Source: Streptomonospora alba
GTDB taxonomy: Bacteria; Actinomycetota; Actinomycetes; Streptosporangiales; Streptosporangiaceae
Direction: 5' to 3'
Length of the DNA: 64,000 nucleotides
Assembly (NCBI RefSeq): GCF_000826685.1
Contig: NZ_JROO01000004.1
Coordinates: forward strand, 122,654 to 186,653
The first letter of the stretch is position 1. The number at the start of each line of letters is the position of its first letter. The position numbers and the translations under genes are program-made. A model generated the notes under the pieces. That model searched no databases. It had not been told where the DNA came from and saw only the letters and a program-made list of their open reading frames with translations. Positions 57,031 to 64,000 of this stretch are shown one piece after another.

Positions 57031-57233
57031 GCGTTCCCATCCGTCGGTGTACGGCCGCTGTCGGATCCGCCGAAGGCGGCCGACCGCAGGCCGATGAACT
57101 TCACCCGGAACACCCGCGCGCAGGACAGGCAGGCCCAGGCGTACCCCGAGCCCGATTCCCCGTCGTCCTCGTGCGGCATCAAGTCCTCGTCCCCGCAGTA
57201 GGGGCAGTAGTGGGGGGCGGCGCGCTCGCTCAT
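57027..57233 (-). CDS. Small zinc-ribbon protein of the sulfite reductase operon
   Basis: 68 residues from ATG 57233. Two CxxC pairs (Cys10/Cys13 in CPYCGDED and Cys35/Cys38 in CLSCARVF) make a zinc ribbon. A short basic C-terminus follows. A protein of this type between sir and cysH is a recurring feature of actinobacterial sulfate assimilation operons. Its function is unknown; cluster delivery or regulation of the reductases is possible. It overlaps cysH by four bases, which argues for coupled expression. Confidence 0.82.
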   Translation of the reverse strand: MSERAAPHYCPYCGDEDLMPHEDDGESGSGYAWACLSCARVFRVKFIGLRSAAFGGSDSGRTPTDGNA

Positions 57234-57348
57234 CGTGTGTTCCTCACCCCTCCGGTCGGGCTGCTCGCTCGGGCCGGGCGGCGGGCGGGCCCGCCCCGGC
57301 CGCACAGGGCCGCGCGGCCGGCGCCCCGCGGGCGCCGACTCCTCACGC

Positions 57349-59028
57349 TCACTTCAGATCGCCGTCCTCGGCCCTGGCCGCCCACGAGGCGAACGACTCG
57401 TCCTGCTCGCGCTGGTCCAGGAAGCGGCGCAGCACCCGCTCGATGTAGTCGGGCAGATCCGCCGACGTCGTCTTGAGCCCGCGCACCTTGCGCCCGAAGG
57501 AGGGGGTGAGTCCCATGCCGCCGCCCAGGTGCACCTGGAATCCCTCGACCTGCTCGCCGTTCGCGTCGGTCACCAGCTGGCCCTTGAGACCGATGTCGGC
57601 CACCTGGATGCGCGCGCAGGAATTGGGGCAGCCGTTGAGGTTGATGGTCACCGGCTCGGGAAAGTCCGGCAGCCGCCGCTCCAGCTCGTCGATCAGCTCG
57701 GAGCCGCGGTCCTTGGTCTCGACGATGGCCAGCTTGCAGAACTCGATGCCGGTGCAGGCCATGGTCTGGCGGCGGAAGACGCTGGGCCGCACCTGCAGGT
57801 CCTCGGCCTCCAGCGCCGCCGTGATGGAGCCGACCCGGTCGTCCTCGATGTCGAGGACGACGAGCTTCTGGTCGGCGGTGGTGCGGATGCGGTCCGAGCC
57901 GTGCTCCTCGGCGATGTCGGCGATGCGCGAGAGCCGCGTGCCCGACACCCGCCCCACGCGCGGGGCGAAGCCGACGTAGTTGCGGCCGTCGCGCTGGGGG
58001 TGCACGCCGATGTGATCGCGCTGCTGGCCCTCGCGCATGTCCACCTCGGGGCCGTCGGGCAGCGCATAGCCCAGGTACTCCTTCTCGAGTACCTCGCGGA
58101 ACGCCTCCGGGCCCCAGTCCTTGATCAGGAACTTGATGCGGGCGCGGTGGCGCAGCCGCCGGTAGCCGTAGTCGCGAAAGACCGAGGTGACGCCCGCCCA
58201 GACCTCGCTGACCTGCTCGGGGCGCACGAAAGCGCCCAGCCGCTGGGCGAACATCGGGTTGGTCGACAGCCCGCCGCCGACCAGCAGGTCGTAGCCGGGC
58301 GTGCCGTCGGGGCCGATCACGCCCGCGAAGGACACGTCGTTGATCTCGTGGTTGGTGCAGAAAGCCGAGCACCCCGAGATCGATGACTTGAACTTGCGCG
58401 GCAGGTTGGAGAACAGCCGGCTGCCGATGTACTCCTCGTTCACCTGCTGGATCTGCGGGGTGGCGTCGACGATCTCGTCGGCGTCGATGCCGGCCAGCGG
58501 GCAGCCCAGGATCACGCGCGGGGTGTCGCCGCAGGCCTCCATGGTCGACAGGCCCACCGACTCCAGCTTCTCCCAGATCGCGGGGACGTCCTCGACCCGG
58601 ATCCAGTGCAGCTGGACGTTCTGCCGGTCGGTGACGTCGGCGGTGTCGCGCGCGTAGGTGGTGGAGATCTCGCCGATGGCGCGCAGCTGGGCCACGCTCA
58701 GCTGACCGCCGTCGATGCGGACTCGCAGCATGAAGTAGCGGTCGTCGAGCTCCTCGGGCTCCAGGACCGCGGTCTTGCCGCCGTCGATCCCCGGGGCGCG
58801 CTGGGTGTAGAGCCCCAGCCAGCGGAACCGCCCGCGCAGGTCGGCGGGGTCGATCGAATCGAAGCCGGCCTTGGAGTAGATGTCGATGATGCGCTGCTGG
58901 ACGTTCAGCCCGTCATCGTTCTTCTTGTTCTCTTCGTTCTTGTTGAGCGGTTCCCGGTAACCGAGAGCCCATTGGCCCTCGCCTCGGCGCGGCCGAGCGC
59001 CGGTCTTCGATGCGGACGTGGGAGGCAT
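57349..59028 (-). CDS. sir: Ferredoxin-dependent sulfite reductase (NirA/SirA type)
   Basis: 559 residues from ATG 59028 with GGAGG eight bases upstream. Two ferrodoxin-like and two sirohaem domains. Cluster ligands Cys425-x5-Cys431 (ACTGIEFCKLA) and Cys467-x3-Cys471 (NGCPNSCAR). Tyr74 and Cys166 are 92 residues apart, matching the covalently linked Tyr69-Cys161 pair of the M. tuberculosis enzyme, which is a sulfite reductase mark. It reduces sulfite to sulfide in the cytosol. First structural gene of the operon, preceded by a leader peptide and hairpin (59152-59292). Confidence 0.95.
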   Translation of the reverse strand: MPPTSASKTGARPRRGEGQWALGYREPLNKNEENKKNDDGLNVQQRIIDIYSKAGFDSIDPADLRGRFRWLGLYTQRAPGIDGGKTAVLEPEELDDRYFMLRVRIDGGQLSVAQLRAIGEISTTYARDTADVTDRQNVQLHWIRVEDVPAIWEKLESVGLSTMEACGDTPRVILGCPLAGIDADEIVDATPQIQQVNEEYIGSRLFSNLPRKFKSSISGCSAFCTNHEINDVSFAGVIGPDGTPGYDLLVGGGLSTNPMFAQRLGAFVRPEQVSEVWAGVTSVFRDYGYRRLRHRARIKFLIKDWGPEAFREVLEKEYLGYALPDGPEVDMREGQQRDHIGVHPQRDGRNYVGFAPRVGRVSGTRLSRIADIAEEHGSDRIRTTADQKLVVLDIEDDRVGSITAALEAEDLQVRPSVFRRQTMACTGIEFCKLAIVETKDRGSELIDELERRLPDFPEPVTINLNGCPNSCARIQVADIGLKGQLVTDANGEQVEGFQVHLGGGMGLTPSFGRKVRGLKTTSADLPDYIERVLRRFLDQREQDESFASWAARAEDGDLK

Positions 59029-59151
59029 CGCGGGGTCCTCCGAAGCGATTGCGCGGGGCGCAGGAGCCGGCGCGCACCACAGCGGAACCTCGCTGCCCGG
59101 CACGTCATCGTGAACCCGGAGGAGCGGTGGTTCGGCGTGGACCAACGTCGG

Positions 59152-59199
59152 CGCCGCTTGCGCCCCTGTGAGAAACGGGCGTGGAAATACGAAGCGGCG
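59152..59199 (-). promoter_or_regulatory. Hairpin after the sir leader peptide, candidate attenuator
   Basis: On the minus strand, CGCCGCTT (59199-59192) directly follows the leader stop and pairs with AAGCGGCG (59159-59152). Inside, GCCC and GGGC form a second short stem. The pairing begins four bases after the leader peptide stop codon, so ribosome position could change the fold. Eye-drawn only. Confidence 0.5.
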
Positions 59200-59202
59200 G
59201 GG

Positions 59203-59292
59203 TCAGCCGACGTTGCGACAGATGGCGCTGCGGACGCGAAGAAGGTCCACGTGGCGGCGCACGCAGAGCATCGGGTCCAGGACAGCCATCAT
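59203..59292 (-). CDS. Cysteine-containing leader peptide of the sir operon
   Basis: A 29-codon frame, ATG 59292 (second ATG at 59289) to TGA 59203, ends RHVDLLRVRSAICRNVG. The RHVDLLRV-S-x-x-C-R pattern is the hallmark of short upstream peptides that precede sulfur-assimilation and cysteine genes in many actinobacteria. Two Cys codons (TGC at codon 10, TGT at codon 25) could sense cysteinyl-tRNA supply. The stop is 174 bases before sir, with a hairpin immediately downstream. Ribosome site is weak, so initiation may be leaderless. Function as an attenuator is inferred from the family. Confidence 0.82.
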   Translation of the reverse strand: MMAVLDPMLCVRRHVDLLRVRSAICRNVG

Positions 59293-59481
59293 GTCTTCGA
59301 CAATCGCACGTCCCGGACCCGGTTGTCCAGATACCACGGGTCTCGTCGACCGTGAAGCTCGTCACTTGACGGGCGGCCGCCCTTGTGGTCGGGCGCGCCG
59401 CGGTCACGGTCGGCTATCGAATCGGCCGACGGGTGCGCTGGGGGAGGGGATTCTCGGGGGCGGGCGCCTAGGTTGGGCGGT

Positions 59482-60885
59482 GTGTGGGCCTGGTGGAGTC
59501 GGACCGTGGAAGCCGTCCAAGCGCGGGCGGCGGCCTGGCGTGAGCGCTACCCGGTGCCGGGTGCGCTGATTGCGCTCCTGGCCCGGACCGTGCGCTCGAT
59601 CTCCCGTGCGCGCGTGGTCGGGCTGGCCGCGGAGTCGGCCTTCTTCTCGCTGCTGTCGCTGCCGGCGCTGATGCTGGGACTCGTGGGCACCCTGGGACAC
59701 ATGGAGTCGCTCCTGGGCCGCGACACCGTCCTGGAGATCCGCGGCTGGATGCTCGACCTCGCCGCCTCGGCGCTCACCTCCGAGACCGTCGACACGCTCG
59801 TCGCCCCGCTGGTCGACGAGTTCCTGCAGGGCGCCCAGGGCGGGCTGCTGTCGGTGACCTTCCTCGTGTCGCTGTGGTCGGGATCGCGCGCCATGAACGT
59901 CTTCATCGACGCCATCACCATCGCCTACGGCCTCGACGAGTTGCGCAGCTATCTGGGCCGCCGCGTGCTGGCCCTGGTGTCCTACCTGGGCGGGCTGCTG
60001 TTCGCGCTGCTGGTGCTGCCGATCATGGTGGCCGGGCCCGACATGGTGCACCGGCTGCTGCCGGCCACCGTCGGCTACCTCCACCTGCTGTACTGGCCCC
60101 TGGTCGGTGCGCTGTCGACGCTGGCCGTGGCCATGCTGTACATGCTGAGCACCCCGGTGCACACCCCGCTGTGGCGCTACCTGCCCGGTGCGCTGGCGGC
60201 GATGCTGATCCTGCTGATCGGGTCGGGCGCGCTGCGGGTGTACCTGGACGCCTCCTTCGGGCAGGTGACCATCTACGGCTCGCTGGCGGCGCCCATCGCC
60301 GTGCTCGTATGGCTGTGGGTGATGGCGCTGGCGGTGCTGATCGGGTCGGCGCTCAACGCCGAGATCGACGCCATGTGGCCGACCCCGCGCACGGCCGCGG
60401 CCCGAGCCGAGATCGCCGCCCGGCGCCACGAGCGGGCCCGCCGCATGGTGGAGCGCCGCGAGGAGGCGCTCCAGGCCACCGGGGCTCCCGACGTGCCGAC
60501 CGAGACCTCGGCGGAGCTGGCCGCGCGCATGTGGCGGCGGCTGAGCTGGGGAGACGACCGCGAAAGCGAGGACACCGACCCGGGCCCCGGCGCGGCGGGA
60601 GCCCGCCGAGGCGGACCCGCGCCCCGCAGCGGTGAGCCCGGCGGGGCAGAAGGCGGCGCAGCGGCGGGGCGGCACGGGGGAGGCGCGGCGCAGCCGGAAT
60701 CCTCCCGGCCCGCACAGCAGGACGACGGTGATGGCCCCTCCGAGCCGGAGCCGGGGGAGACCGCCGAGCCGGCGGATCGGCCGACCGGCTCCTCCGGGGG
60801 CCGAAGCTCCCCGGTTGACGGCGATTCCGGCCCTTCGCCGCACCCCCGGGAGGAGGATCGGCAGAGTCCTGGGGCATCCTCGTAG
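59482..60885 (+). CDS. YihY/BrkB-family inner membrane protein
   Basis: 467 residues from GTG 59482. A TAGGTT box with seven bases to the GTG and no ribosome site supports a leaderless start. About six membrane helices lie in residues 30-310, including LAAESAFFSLLSLPALMLGLVG, LLSVTFLVSLWSGSRAMNVFIDAITIAYG and APIAVLVWLWVMALAVLIGSALNAEID, all family marks of YihY/UPF0761. A long disordered tail of about 150 residues rich in Glu, Gly, Pro and Ser follows and is predicted cytosolic. Function in the family is unclear. Confidence 0.88.
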   Translation: MWAWWSRTVEAVQARAAAWRERYPVPGALIALLARTVRSISRARVVGLAAESAFFSLLSLPALMLGLVGTLGHMESLLGRDTVLEIRGWMLDLAASALTSETVDTLVAPLVDEFLQGAQGGLLSVTFLVSLWSGSRAMNVFIDAITIAYGLDELRSYLGRRVLALVSYLGGLLFALLVLPIMVAGPDMVHRLLPATVGYLHLLYWPLVGALSTLAVAMLYMLSTPVHTPLWRYLPGALAAMLILLIGSGALRVYLDASFGQVTIYGSLAAPIAVLVWLWVMALAVLIGSALNAEIDAMWPTPRTAAARAEIAARRHERARRMVERREEALQATGAPDVPTETSAELAARMWRRLSWGDDRESEDTDPGPGAAGARRGGPAPRSGEPGGAEGGAAAGRHGGGAAQPESSRPAQQDDGDGPSEPEPGETAEPADRPTGSSGGRSSPVDGDSGPSPHPREEDRQSPGASS

Positions 60886-60930
60886 GAACCGGCGCGTTCC
60901 TCCCGAATCCCCGCACTCCGCGCCGGCCAG

Positions 60931-61707
60931 GTGGTCACATTGGTCCGCACCCCCGGCACCGGTTCGCGTTTCAGCGCTCTGCCGCGCCCTGCCCGCCGCG
61001 CCGCCGGCGCGGTCGGCGCCGCGCTCGCCGTGGCGCTGGTCGCCGGGTGCGGCCTGCTGCCGTGGTCGGACGTCGGCACCCGCGGTCCCTCCGGTGCACC
61101 GTCGGCTCCGCCCGCCGAGGGGCCCACTGTGCCGGAGTCGGGCCCCGCCGCCCCGCCCGGCGCGGAGCGGATCGAGCAGGCCGAGTCGCGCCTGCAGGAC
61201 GCCGAAGTGGCCCCCGAGTCCTCCGGCGCGGACTACGAGCGCGACGAGTTCGGCTCCTCCTGGATCGACACCGACGGCAACGGCTGCCCCACCCGCCACG
61301 ACGTCCTCGCCCGCGACCTGCGCCGGGTCCGCGTCGCCGACGACTGCACCGTCACCCGCGGCGTGCTGGAGGACCCCTACACCGGCGAACGCGTGGAGTT
61401 CTCCGCCGACGATCCCATGGAGGTCCAGATCGACCACGTGGTGCCGCTGGCGCTGGCCTGGCGAACGGGCGCGAGCGAGTGGGACCGCGACACCCGCGAG
61501 GAATTCGGCAACGACCCCGGAAACCTGATCGCCGCCGACGGACCGGCCAACCAGGCCAAAGGCGACTCCGGGCCGGGGGAGTGGCAGCCGTATCCGCCGT
61601 TCCGCTGCACCTACGCCGTCGCCTACGTGGGCGTGGTCGACGAGTACGGCCTCCGCCTGCCTCCCGACGACCACGCCGCTCTCGAGGAGACGCTGGCGGC
61701 CTGCTGA
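60931..61707 (+). CDS. Secreted HNH (GmrSD/DUF1524-type) nuclease-like lipoprotein
   Basis: 258 residues from GTG 60931. Signal ends VALVAGC with lipidated Cys40. After a Pro/Glu linker the catalytic region has VQIDHVVPLALAW (Asp168-His169), EFGNDPGNLIAADGPANQAKGD, the H-N-N arrangement of DUF1524/HNH nucleases in the GmrSD C-terminal branch. Four further cysteines (NGCPTR, DDCTV, FRCTY and the last residue) suit disulfides outside the cell. Similar secreted HNH proteins are common in actinobacteria. The nucleic acid target is unknown. Confidence 0.87.
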   Translation: MVTLVRTPGTGSRFSALPRPARRAAGAVGAALAVALVAGCGLLPWSDVGTRGPSGAPSAPPAEGPTVPESGPAAPPGAERIEQAESRLQDAEVAPESSGADYERDEFGSSWIDTDGNGCPTRHDVLARDLRRVRVADDCTVTRGVLEDPYTGERVEFSADDPMEVQIDHVVPLALAWRTGASEWDRDTREEFGNDPGNLIAADGPANQAKGDSGPGEWQPYPPFRCTYAVAYVGVVDEYGLRLPPDDHAALEETLAAC

Positions 61708-62217
61708 ACCGCGTGCCGGTGCCCGGCCCGGACCGCGGGGAGTGCGTGGAGCGATGGGCCCGTAGCCGGGGGCGACCGGATGCGGACGACCGTCCTGGGC
61801 GGCCGGATGTGGCCAGAAAGTGCGGGATCGCCGACAGCGGCGGGAAAAGGGCCTTCCGGCGAGCGATAGTGTGCACGGCGGCGCGCCACCGGCCGCTGCA
61901 CCGCAGGTGGCGGCGCATGCCCCCGCGACCCGGCCGAGACCGCCGCCACCGCGGCCGTCGACGCCCGAGGCGCACCGAGTCCGGGGGGACAGGCGGGGCG
62001 GAAGTATCATCGCTCTGGCCCGTGCTGACTCCTCGCAGCGGGCCGACCCCGCAAGGCAGCCGATTCCGGCGGCGGTACCCCCGCCCCGAGCGTCCGGCAC
62101 GACAGCATCCCTCAGCGACGGAACAGGTTCGGCCCCACATGACCGCAGCGTCTCCACCACGGCGTGCGCCGCACGCGGTCCCCACCGGTGCGGCGGCCCC
62201 CGGCCCCGGAGGCGGCC
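61708..62217. other. Gene-free region before the membrane-anchored repeat protein
   Basis: 510 bases. Open frames on both strands here show arginine/proline-biased composition and no domain, so I read the stretch as non-coding. A slightly AT-richer AAGTATCATCGC near 62001-62012 might hold a promoter. No hairpin of note. Confidence 0.4.
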
Positions 62218-63636
62218 GTGAGTGAGCAGGCGACTCCGCACGGCAGCCCGGTGATCCTGGTCGTCTCCGCCGACGAGCGCAGCGCCGAAGTCACCGTCGA
62301 GCGCCATACGCGCACGGTCTTCGGCGCCACACCGAAGGAGACGCGCAACGCCGCACTGGACCTCGCGGCCGAGTACGCCGCGTACGTGGGAAAGCCGGTC
62401 CTGGTCAACGCCCGCGACGGCAACGGCTCCTGGGAGCTGGTCGTCAGCCCCACCGGTGTGGTGCGGGCCGCCGGCGGCACCGAGGCCGCCCTGCTGAGCG
62501 GGAACCGCACCTCCAAGCGCGGCGGGCGTATCGCCCTGGCCGCGGTCGGCGCCGTGCTCGTCCTGGTCGTCCTCGCCGGCGGTGCTGTCGCCGCGGTGCG
62601 CTACGGGTCTGCGCTGCTGCCGGAGGAGGAGCCCGCGGAGCAGCCCGCCGTGACCATGCAGACCCGGCAGGCGCCGCCCGGATTCACCGAGCAGGCCGCC
62701 TGGCGCCGGTCCATGCACCAGGGCACCCGGCCCGACGTCGCCCCCGGCGGCGAGTTCGCCGCCTACATCGACCCCGGGGGGCGGCTGCGCGTCGTCGGAC
62801 CCGGCGGCGAGCCCGGGTGGCGCGCCGACCTCCCCCTGTCCGCCGACGAGGTCGTGGGCCCTCCGCGCTTCGTGCGCGCGGGCACCGAGGAGGCCGTCGC
62901 GGTGGTCGGCGACGGCGCGTTGTGGCTGTGGCCGCCCGACGGCGGGACCCCGGAGGAGATCACACTGCCCGAGGGCGCCGACGTCAGCTTCGCCGGCGGC
63001 GCGCCACTGGTCATCGCCGACGGTCGCGCCTCGATCCCCCTCGACGGCGAACTCGCCTCCGTGGAGAAACCCCGGGGAACCGGCGCGGTGCTCTCCGACG
63101 GCGAACGGGTGCTCGCCGCCGTCGTGCAGGGCCCTTGGACCTGGGTGGCACCCGACGGCACCACGGAGAGCGTCGAGCCGCAGGCCCCCGAGGGCGCCGA
63201 CACCCTCGACGAGGTATACACCGCGGGCGGCGGCCCCAACGGCGGCTATGTCGTCGCCGCCTGGAGCCGGTCCGAGGAGGACGACCGCGTGGTGCTCGCC
63301 TTCCACGACTGGTCGGACGGCTCGGTGGCGGCGGCCGCCGAGGCTCCGCTGGACGGCTTGGACGAGGCGGTCTTCCGGCACAGCTCCGGCGCGGCCGCCT
63401 TCGGCCCCGTCGTCGCCGACCCGCAGGACGGCGAAGCTGAAGCCCTGGAGGGCTTCCAGGCCGTCAGCGCCGCCGGCGGCACCGTCTTCGGCGAGGCGGG
63501 CGGGGTCGCGGTCGCGATCACCGCCGGCGCCGAACCGATCGAACTCGAGGGCGACGTCGCGCGGCCCTGGGGCCTGCTCGGCGGACGCGCGGTCGTCGTC
63601 GCCGACGGCGACCTGTACGCCCTCGTGCCTGAATAA
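62218..63636 (+). CDS. Membrane-anchored protein with extracellular beta-propeller-like region (hypothetical)
   Basis: 472 residues from GTG 62218 with GGAGG six bases upstream. A cytosolic N-terminal domain of about 100 residues (VILVVSADERSAEVTVERHTR, NAALDLAAEYAAYVGKPVLVNARDGNGSWELVV) has alternating strands and helix. One membrane helix spans about 103-130. The outer part, about 340 residues, has repeating hydrophobic-strand units ending in Gly/Asp turns (AVVGDGALWLWPPDGG, PLVIADGRASIPLDG, AVAITAGAEPIELEG), resembling a beta-propeller. I do not recognise a named family. Twenty-seven bases separate it from the next gene, so the two are likely cotranscribed. Confidence 0.72.
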   Translation: MSEQATPHGSPVILVVSADERSAEVTVERHTRTVFGATPKETRNAALDLAAEYAAYVGKPVLVNARDGNGSWELVVSPTGVVRAAGGTEAALLSGNRTSKRGGRIALAAVGAVLVLVVLAGGAVAAVRYGSALLPEEEPAEQPAVTMQTRQAPPGFTEQAAWRRSMHQGTRPDVAPGGEFAAYIDPGGRLRVVGPGGEPGWRADLPLSADEVVGPPRFVRAGTEEAVAVVGDGALWLWPPDGGTPEEITLPEGADVSFAGGAPLVIADGRASIPLDGELASVEKPRGTGAVLSDGERVLAAVVQGPWTWVAPDGTTESVEPQAPEGADTLDEVYTAGGGPNGGYVVAAWSRSEEDDRVVLAFHDWSDGSVAAAAEAPLDGLDEAVFRHSSGAAAFGPVVADPQDGEAEALEGFQAVSAAGGTVFGEAGGVAVAITAGAEPIELEGDVARPWGLLGGRAVVVADGDLYALVPE

Positions 63637-63663
63637 CCCCCTCGATAAGCAGAAAGGAGCGAT

Positions 63664-64000
63664 ATGTCCTGGAAACCACGTGCGATAGGCGTGGCCGCGG
63701 CCGGCCTCATGGCCGCGGGCTTCGCCGGTGCGCCGGCCTACGCCGACACCGCTGACGCGGACTCGGCGGCCGACGCCCAGGAGTCTGCGCAGCAGACTGC
63801 TGAGCAGCAGGAGCAGCCTGCGCCCGAGCAGGAAGAGCGGGTCGTCGAACCGCAGCTCGGACTCGGCGGAGCCCTGGAAGACCTCGACGTCGGCGACGAG
63901 GACCCCGGCGAAGAGGACGGCGGCGGTGAGACCCCCGGCCCCGGCGGCCCGGGTGACGGCGGCGGCGATCCGGACCCCGGCGATCCGGACCCCGGCGATC
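63664..64000 (+). CDS. Secreted acidic Asp/Pro/Gly-rich protein (3' end cut by window)
   Basis: Frame from ATG 63664 with AAAGGAG upstream, running off the right edge (112 codons visible). Signal peptide of about 27 residues with cleavage after AYA. The mature part is acidic and glutamine-rich (AQESAQQTAEQQEQ), then Gly/Asp/Glu linkers, then DPDPG repeats at the edge. No domain is visible yet. It probably continues as a surface or secreted protein paired with the membrane-anchored propeller-like protein upstream. Confidence 0.75.
   Translation, partial: MSWKPRAIGVAAAGLMAAGFAGAPAYADTADADSAADAQESAQQTAEQQEQPAPEQEERVVEPQLGLGGALEDLDVGDEDPGEEDGGGETPGPGGPGDGGGDPDPGDPDPGD
63967..64000 (+). repeat. 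15-bp coding repeat (DPDPG units) continuing past the window
   Basis: GATCCGGACCCCGGC is repeated at 63967-63981 and 63982-63996 and a third copy begins at 63997. Total copy number is unknown because the window ends. Confidence 0.8.

Noticed and set aside
59404..63381. A 1325-codon open frame on the minus strand
   Set aside because: It is antisense to three well-supported genes, has His/Gly/Arg/Asp-biased composition typical of high-GC shadow frames, and shows no domain.

Overview
The window is a high-GC actinobacterial chromosome segment with dense genes on both strands, many GTG and TTG starts, purine-rich ribosome binding sites and several candidate leaderless starts. Gene content fits a Streptosporangiales/Nocardiopsaceae-type organism: HemE/CgoX/ChdC haem genes, an SigK-RskA pair, a TRAM-type RNA methyltransferase beside a TrkA pair, DUF3000 next to RNase D, and an actinobacterial sir-cysH operon. 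No rRNA, tRNA, CRISPR array, transposase or prophage was seen. The taxonomic call is inference from gene content.

Layout. 0-6 kb: AraC regulator (runs off the left edge), a split-barrel oxidoreductase, two RCK/TrkA potassium-uptake subunits, a 23S rRNA/tRNA uracil methyltransferase and an F420-type luciferase-like oxidoreductase. 6-12 kb: aconitase with two copies of a MarR-like operator in front, then a Ser/Thr kinase with a C-terminal membrane hairpin. 11.8-17.6 kb: twin septum-formation-family lipoproteins, RskA anti-sigma factor, SigK, a membrane-anchored molybdopterin oxidoreductase and a small acidic lipoprotein preceded by a decayed copy of itself. 17.6-23.2 kb: P-loop kinase, ROK regulator and a three-gene xylose-type ABC transporter operon with hairpins after the first and last genes. 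23.3-28.4 kb: TSUP exporter, Mug glycosylase, DXS, a perfect 20-bp inverted repeat and an FprA-like ferredoxin reductase.

28.4-41.8 kb: zinc metallopeptidase, TetR facing an MMPL exporter, a small membrane protein, the fadA-fadB beta-oxidation operon, a TPR protein, RNase D, DUF3000 and hemE. 42-50.5 kb: DUF4349 lipoprotein, cgoX-chdC (last steps of coproporphyrin-dependent haem synthesis), psd-pssA (phosphatidylethanolamine synthesis), msrB, a small membrane protein, a GntR/UTRA regulator and a RibD-like reductase. 50.5-55.3 kb: glgX, aidB and about 0.8 kb of gene debris (tail of an MmyB-type regulator and tail of a Uma2 protein). 55.5-59.5 kb: sulfate assimilation operon sir - zinc ribbon - cysH - sirohydrochlorin chelatase, headed by an unannotated 29-codon cysteine-containing leader peptide with a downstream hairpin. 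59.5-64 kb: YihY-family membrane protein, secreted HNH nuclease-like lipoprotein, a membrane-anchored repeat protein and the start of a secreted Asp/Pro/Gly-rich protein cut by the right edge.

The genes are largely core metabolism. No convincing large novel system (defence island, biosynthetic cluster, secretion locus) is present. The most informative non-routine signals are regulatory: the sir leader peptide, the paired operator before aconitase, the 20-bp inverted repeat after dxs and the intra-operon hairpin in the sugar transporter.
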